From Oscillatoria sp. Prado101 (GTDB lineage: Bacteria > Cyanobacteriota > Cyanobacteriia > Cyanobacteriales > Oscillatoriaceae): a stretch of 15,242 nucleotides of DNA. The notes under the pieces were generated by a model that was given only the letters and a program-made list of their open reading frames with translations, made no database searches and was not told the origin of the DNA. Each line of letters begins with the position of its first letter. The stretch's first letter is position 1. Location: positions 1-15,242 of the forward strand of contig JALOOK010000023.1 in the NCBI GenBank assembly GCA_025454445.1, in the 5' to 3' direction. Positions 13,293 through 15,242 of the stretch are shown here, one piece after another. The translations under genes were made by a program, and so were the position numbers.

Positions 13293-13327
13293 GTGAGGGG
13301 TGAGGGGTTAGGGGTTAGGGGTTAGGT
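13293..13327. repeat. Short tandem heptamer repeats (five units)
   Basis: GTGAGGG twice, GTTAGGG twice and GTTAGGT follow in register as 7-bp units upstream of ycf54. Degenerate heptamer arrays (STRR) are characteristic of filamentous cyanobacteria. Confidence 0.85.
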
Positions 13328-13353
13328 AGGGAGAGCCGGGGAAATTGCCCATG

Positions 13354-13404
13354 CCCCGTACAAGCCGCCGCCCCGTACAAGCCGCCGCCCCGTACAAGCC
13401 GCCG
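13354..13404. repeat. Three 17-bp tandem units touching the pdxJ stop
   Basis: CCCCGTACAAGCCGCCG occurs three times without change at 13354-13370, 13371-13387 and 13388-13404. The array ends 2 bp outside the pdxJ stop (13407-13409 on the minus strand), so it would be the start of the pdxJ 3' untranslated region. Confidence 0.92.
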
Positions 13405-13406
13405 CC

Positions 13407-14144
13407 CTATCCCTCTCGCATGGCTTGTTTCATTTCGCGAACGGCTCGCTCCAAACCCACTAGAACCGCTCGACTAATAATAGTGTGACCGATATTGAGC
13501 TCTTCGATGCCTTCGATGCTGGCAATGGGAAAGACATTCCAGTAGGTCAAACCGTGACCGGCATTAACTCGCAAACCGGCGGCGCGAGCCATTTCGCACC
13601 CTTTTGCTAACACAGCTAATTCCTGGTGCCGGCTAGCTTCATCCGCCGCCTCGGCATAGCGCCCAGTGTGCAGTTCAATAAACTGCGCCTTAACCTTGAC
13701 AGACGCTTCAATTTGTGCTTCATCTGCGTCGATAAACAGGCTGACGGGGATGCCGGCAGACTGCAAGGTATCCACAACCTTGGCCATGCGGTCGAGCTGG
13801 CCGGCAATGTCCAGGCCGCCTTCGGTAGTCACCTCTTGCCGGCGTTCCGGCACCAAAGTGACGTAATCGGGTTTAACCTCAAGGGCGATGCCCACCATTT
13901 CATCGGTGGCTGCCATTTCCAAATTTAAGTGGGTGCGCACCGTTTGCCGCAGCAAGCGCACGTCCCGGTCTTGAATGTGCCGCCGGTCTTCTCGCAGGTG
14001 GGCGGTAATCCCATCTGCGCCGGCCAGTTCGCAGAGAACAGCTGCAGCCACGGGGTCGGGCTCCACCGTCCGCCGCGCCTGCCGGATAGTGGCAACGTGG
14101 TCAATGTTGACGCCTAGTGTGGGCAATCCAAATCTCTGATACAT
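13407..14144 (-). CDS. pdxJ: Pyridoxine 5'-phosphate synthase PdxJ
   Basis: A 245-residue TIM-barrel enzyme that condenses 1-deoxy-D-xylulose 5-phosphate with 3-amino-2-oxopropyl phosphate to make pyridoxine 5'-phosphate, the last step of DXP-dependent vitamin B6 synthesis. Signature regions: LGVNIDHVATIRQAR (10-24), ITAHLREDRRHIQDRD (46-61), NLEMAAT (74-80), VTLVPERRQEVTTEGGLD (95-112), ELHTGRYA (157-164) and VNAGHGLTYWN (193-203, with His197). All expected active-site segments are intact and length is normal. ATG 14144 has no clear Shine-Dalgarno. A candidate promoter lies about 130 bp upstream. Confidence 0.96.
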   Translation of the reverse strand: MYQRFGLPTLGVNIDHVATIRQARRTVEPDPVAAAVLCELAGADGITAHLREDRRHIQDRDVRLLRQTVRTHLNLEMAATDEMVGIALEVKPDYVTLVPERRQEVTTEGGLDIAGQLDRMAKVVDTLQSAGIPVSLFIDADEAQIEASVKVKAQFIELHTGRYAEAADEASRHQELAVLAKGCEMARAAGLRVNAGHGLTYWNVFPIASIEGIEELNIGHTIISRAVLVGLERAVREMKQAMREG

Positions 14145-14834
14145 TTACGCGACATTTGTTCGGGTATTCCCGGACACTGCAACGATAGCACGCAACACCT
14201 GTAAAAGTGATAGAGGCGGTATCCCGCAAAGCTTTCAGGAAAATCCCAAAAGCGCCAATTTCTCAGCTATGTCTGTATTGTATCACGTTTCGTAGGATTG
14301 CGCAAGAAATTCAAGACTAAATTTTACCTCTCTGTGAGTCATCCGCCCTTGATTTTACTGCAGCTGCAGTGGGTTAATAACGCACCCACAGCCCTATTTA
14401 TTGGAATTAATATAAATTTAAACGTTAAAGCTACCCGCAATTCTAACCTTTTCCCCCATCTCGGGGATAAATCTGATAAATTCGCGCACATTTTTGGCGG
14501 CCCTACCTGGGGAGTTCCCACAAAGCCAAGACGGAAAATTTCACCCCCGCCATCGCTGCCATTTGCCGGTGCCGACAAATCAAATCCAGCCATCTGCCAA
14601 CGCCGGCACAAAACTTGTAAACAAGTTAGCTACTGGCGGTGCAGTGGGAATTCTCTTCCCGGAGCAAAGGGTTTACAAGACGGGTGCCGGTACACAGGTC
14701 GGGGGAACCGGCGCGCAAGCCTCTCCAGCGCCACCCGGGGCCCGACTCGTGAAACAATGCCGGTCAGTGCAAGGGCGGACATCCTGCATGTCTATTGCGC
14801 CGTCGGGGTACAGGCGCGATTGCCCAGGCACCAA
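14145..14834. other. 690-bp spacer without a convincing gene
   Basis: The first part holds the probable pdxJ promoter and leader. Around 14390-14430 it is AT-rich; beyond 14500 it is G/C-rich with several GCCGG motifs. Two palindromes stand out: a perfect 14-bp ACTGCAGCTGCAGT (14357-14370) and AACTTGT-AA-ACAAGTT (14612-14627). A hairpin GCCGGT/ACCGGC (14686-14712) is also present. Open frames (14298-14894 from TTG, 14494-14841) lack any recognisable domain. Confidence 0.5.
14277..14305 (-). promoter_or_regulatory. Candidate pdxJ promoter
   Basis: On the minus strand TTGCGC (14305-14300) and TACAAT (14282-14277) are separated by 17 bp, a fair sigma-70-type match. Transcription would start near 14270 and leave a leader of about 125 nt before pdxJ. 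Confidence 0.35.
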
Positions 14835-15242
14835 TCAGTAGCTATTGCCGGCATTTTTCTGGGCATATTCCAGGTAGCGCTGATACTCCTCTAGCTTCTG
14901 CTGCGCCTGCTCATACTTGGGATGCCCTTGCGGCACCTGTTTCATCAGGTCGATGGCTTGCTGCCACTCACTGACCACAGTATTCCACTCATCCGGATAG
15001 TAAGCAGTTTGAACCAGAATCGCCGCCCTCATGGCCTTGTTGACTCCCAACCGCCAAGGGTCAGACTGAGCGGGTGCCGGTTGGCCAGAAGGTTTGGCTG
15101 GGGCAGCCGGCTTTGAGGCGGGCGCAGTGGTGGCTGCAGGCGGTGGCGGTGGCATCGGGGTGGGCGGTGGCGGTGGCACCGGGGGGGGCGGTGGCGGTGG
15201 TGCCTGGGTGGGCGGTGGCGCAGGGGTGGCTTGCGGTGCACT
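14835..15242 (-). CDS. C-terminal part of a proline-rich protein, cut by right edge
   Basis: The frame is open from the window edge to TAG at 14835, giving the last 135 residues; the N-terminus lies outside. The first 60 visible residues are a low-complexity Pro/Ala linker with runs of five to seven prolines (PPPPPTPMPPPPP) from CCA/CCG/CCC codons, then AATTAPASKPAAPAKPSGQP. The last 70 form a helical module: DPWRLGVNKAMRAA, AYYPDEWNTVVSEWQQAIDL, MKQVPQGHPKYEQAQQKLEE, YQRYLEYAQKNA. This W..V...W..AI.L...VP...Y..A..K...Y pattern is, as I recall, a recurrent C-terminal module in cyanobacterial hypothetical proteins. Function is unknown; a surface or periplasmic location is only suggested by the linker. 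A GTG at 15179 is not likely to be the start. Confidence 0.75.
   Translation of the reverse strand, partial: SAPQATPAPPPTQAPPPPPPPVPPPPPTPMPPPPPAATTAPASKPAAPAKPSGQPAPAQSDPWRLGVNKAMRAAILVQTAYYPDEWNTVVSEWQQAIDLMKQVPQGHPKYEQAQQKLEEYQRYLEYAQKNAGNSY

Noticed and set aside
14298..14894. 198-codon plus-strand frame from TTG, and the overlapping frame 14494-14841
   Set aside because: No recognisable domain, non-ATG start for the longer one, and overlap with the antisense of the proline-rich gene.

Overview
The window looks like chromosome of a filamentous (Oscillatoria/Microcoleus-like) cyanobacterium. The lineage call rests on a Ycf54-type chlorophyll-cyclase factor, the crtE plus DUF212 pair next to folD, an Uma2-family protein, short tandem heptamer repeats, and several copies of a GAAACCGGGTTTC-type hairpin between genes. 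Genus is an inference. I see no rRNA, tRNA, CRISPR array, transposase or phage gene.

Left part (1-6000): an Uma2-family protein cut by the left edge (minus strand) is followed by about 740 bp without a convincing gene. Next comes a 754-residue multidomain protein (CBM20 starch-binding domain, SGNH hydrolase, two tandem repeats of about 75 residues, DUF1796 papain-like domain). A BrnT/BrnA toxin-antitoxin pair follows, whose probable -10 box sits in the centre of a 14-bp inverted repeat. The 3' end of brnA, stop codon included, is duplicated as a 49-bp tandem copy. Then comes an ACSF3/MatB-like malonyl-CoA synthetase.

Middle part (6000-9100): a nitrate/sulfonate/taurine-type ABC permease (minus) and its likely ATPase partner (plus) lie head to head. 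A 141-bp inverted-repeat element with possible 8-bp target-site duplications lies between them. No substrate-binding protein is present. Two tandem GAAACC hairpins separate the ATPase from a convergent Nudix hydrolase, which overlaps an upstream membrane-anchored OB-fold-like protein by 8 bp (ATGAGTAA).

Right part (9100-15242): folD, crtE and a DUF212 divergent-PAP2 protein run on the plus strand, linking one-carbon metabolism and isoprenoid synthesis. A membrane-anchored polysaccharide deacetylase with no ATG start follows, then a repeat-rich spacer. On the minus strand lie ycf54 (chlorophyll synthesis) and pdxJ (vitamin B6), separated by heptamer and 17-bp tandem repeats. The window ends with about 690 bp without a convincing gene and the C-terminal part of a proline-rich protein.

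Most genes are ordinary housekeeping or accessory functions. The items most worth a second look are the CBM20-SGNH-DUF1796 fusion, the brnTA control region with the duplicated brnA tail, the 141-bp MITE-like element, the hairpin family, and the malonyl-CoA synthetase homologue in a cyanobacterium.
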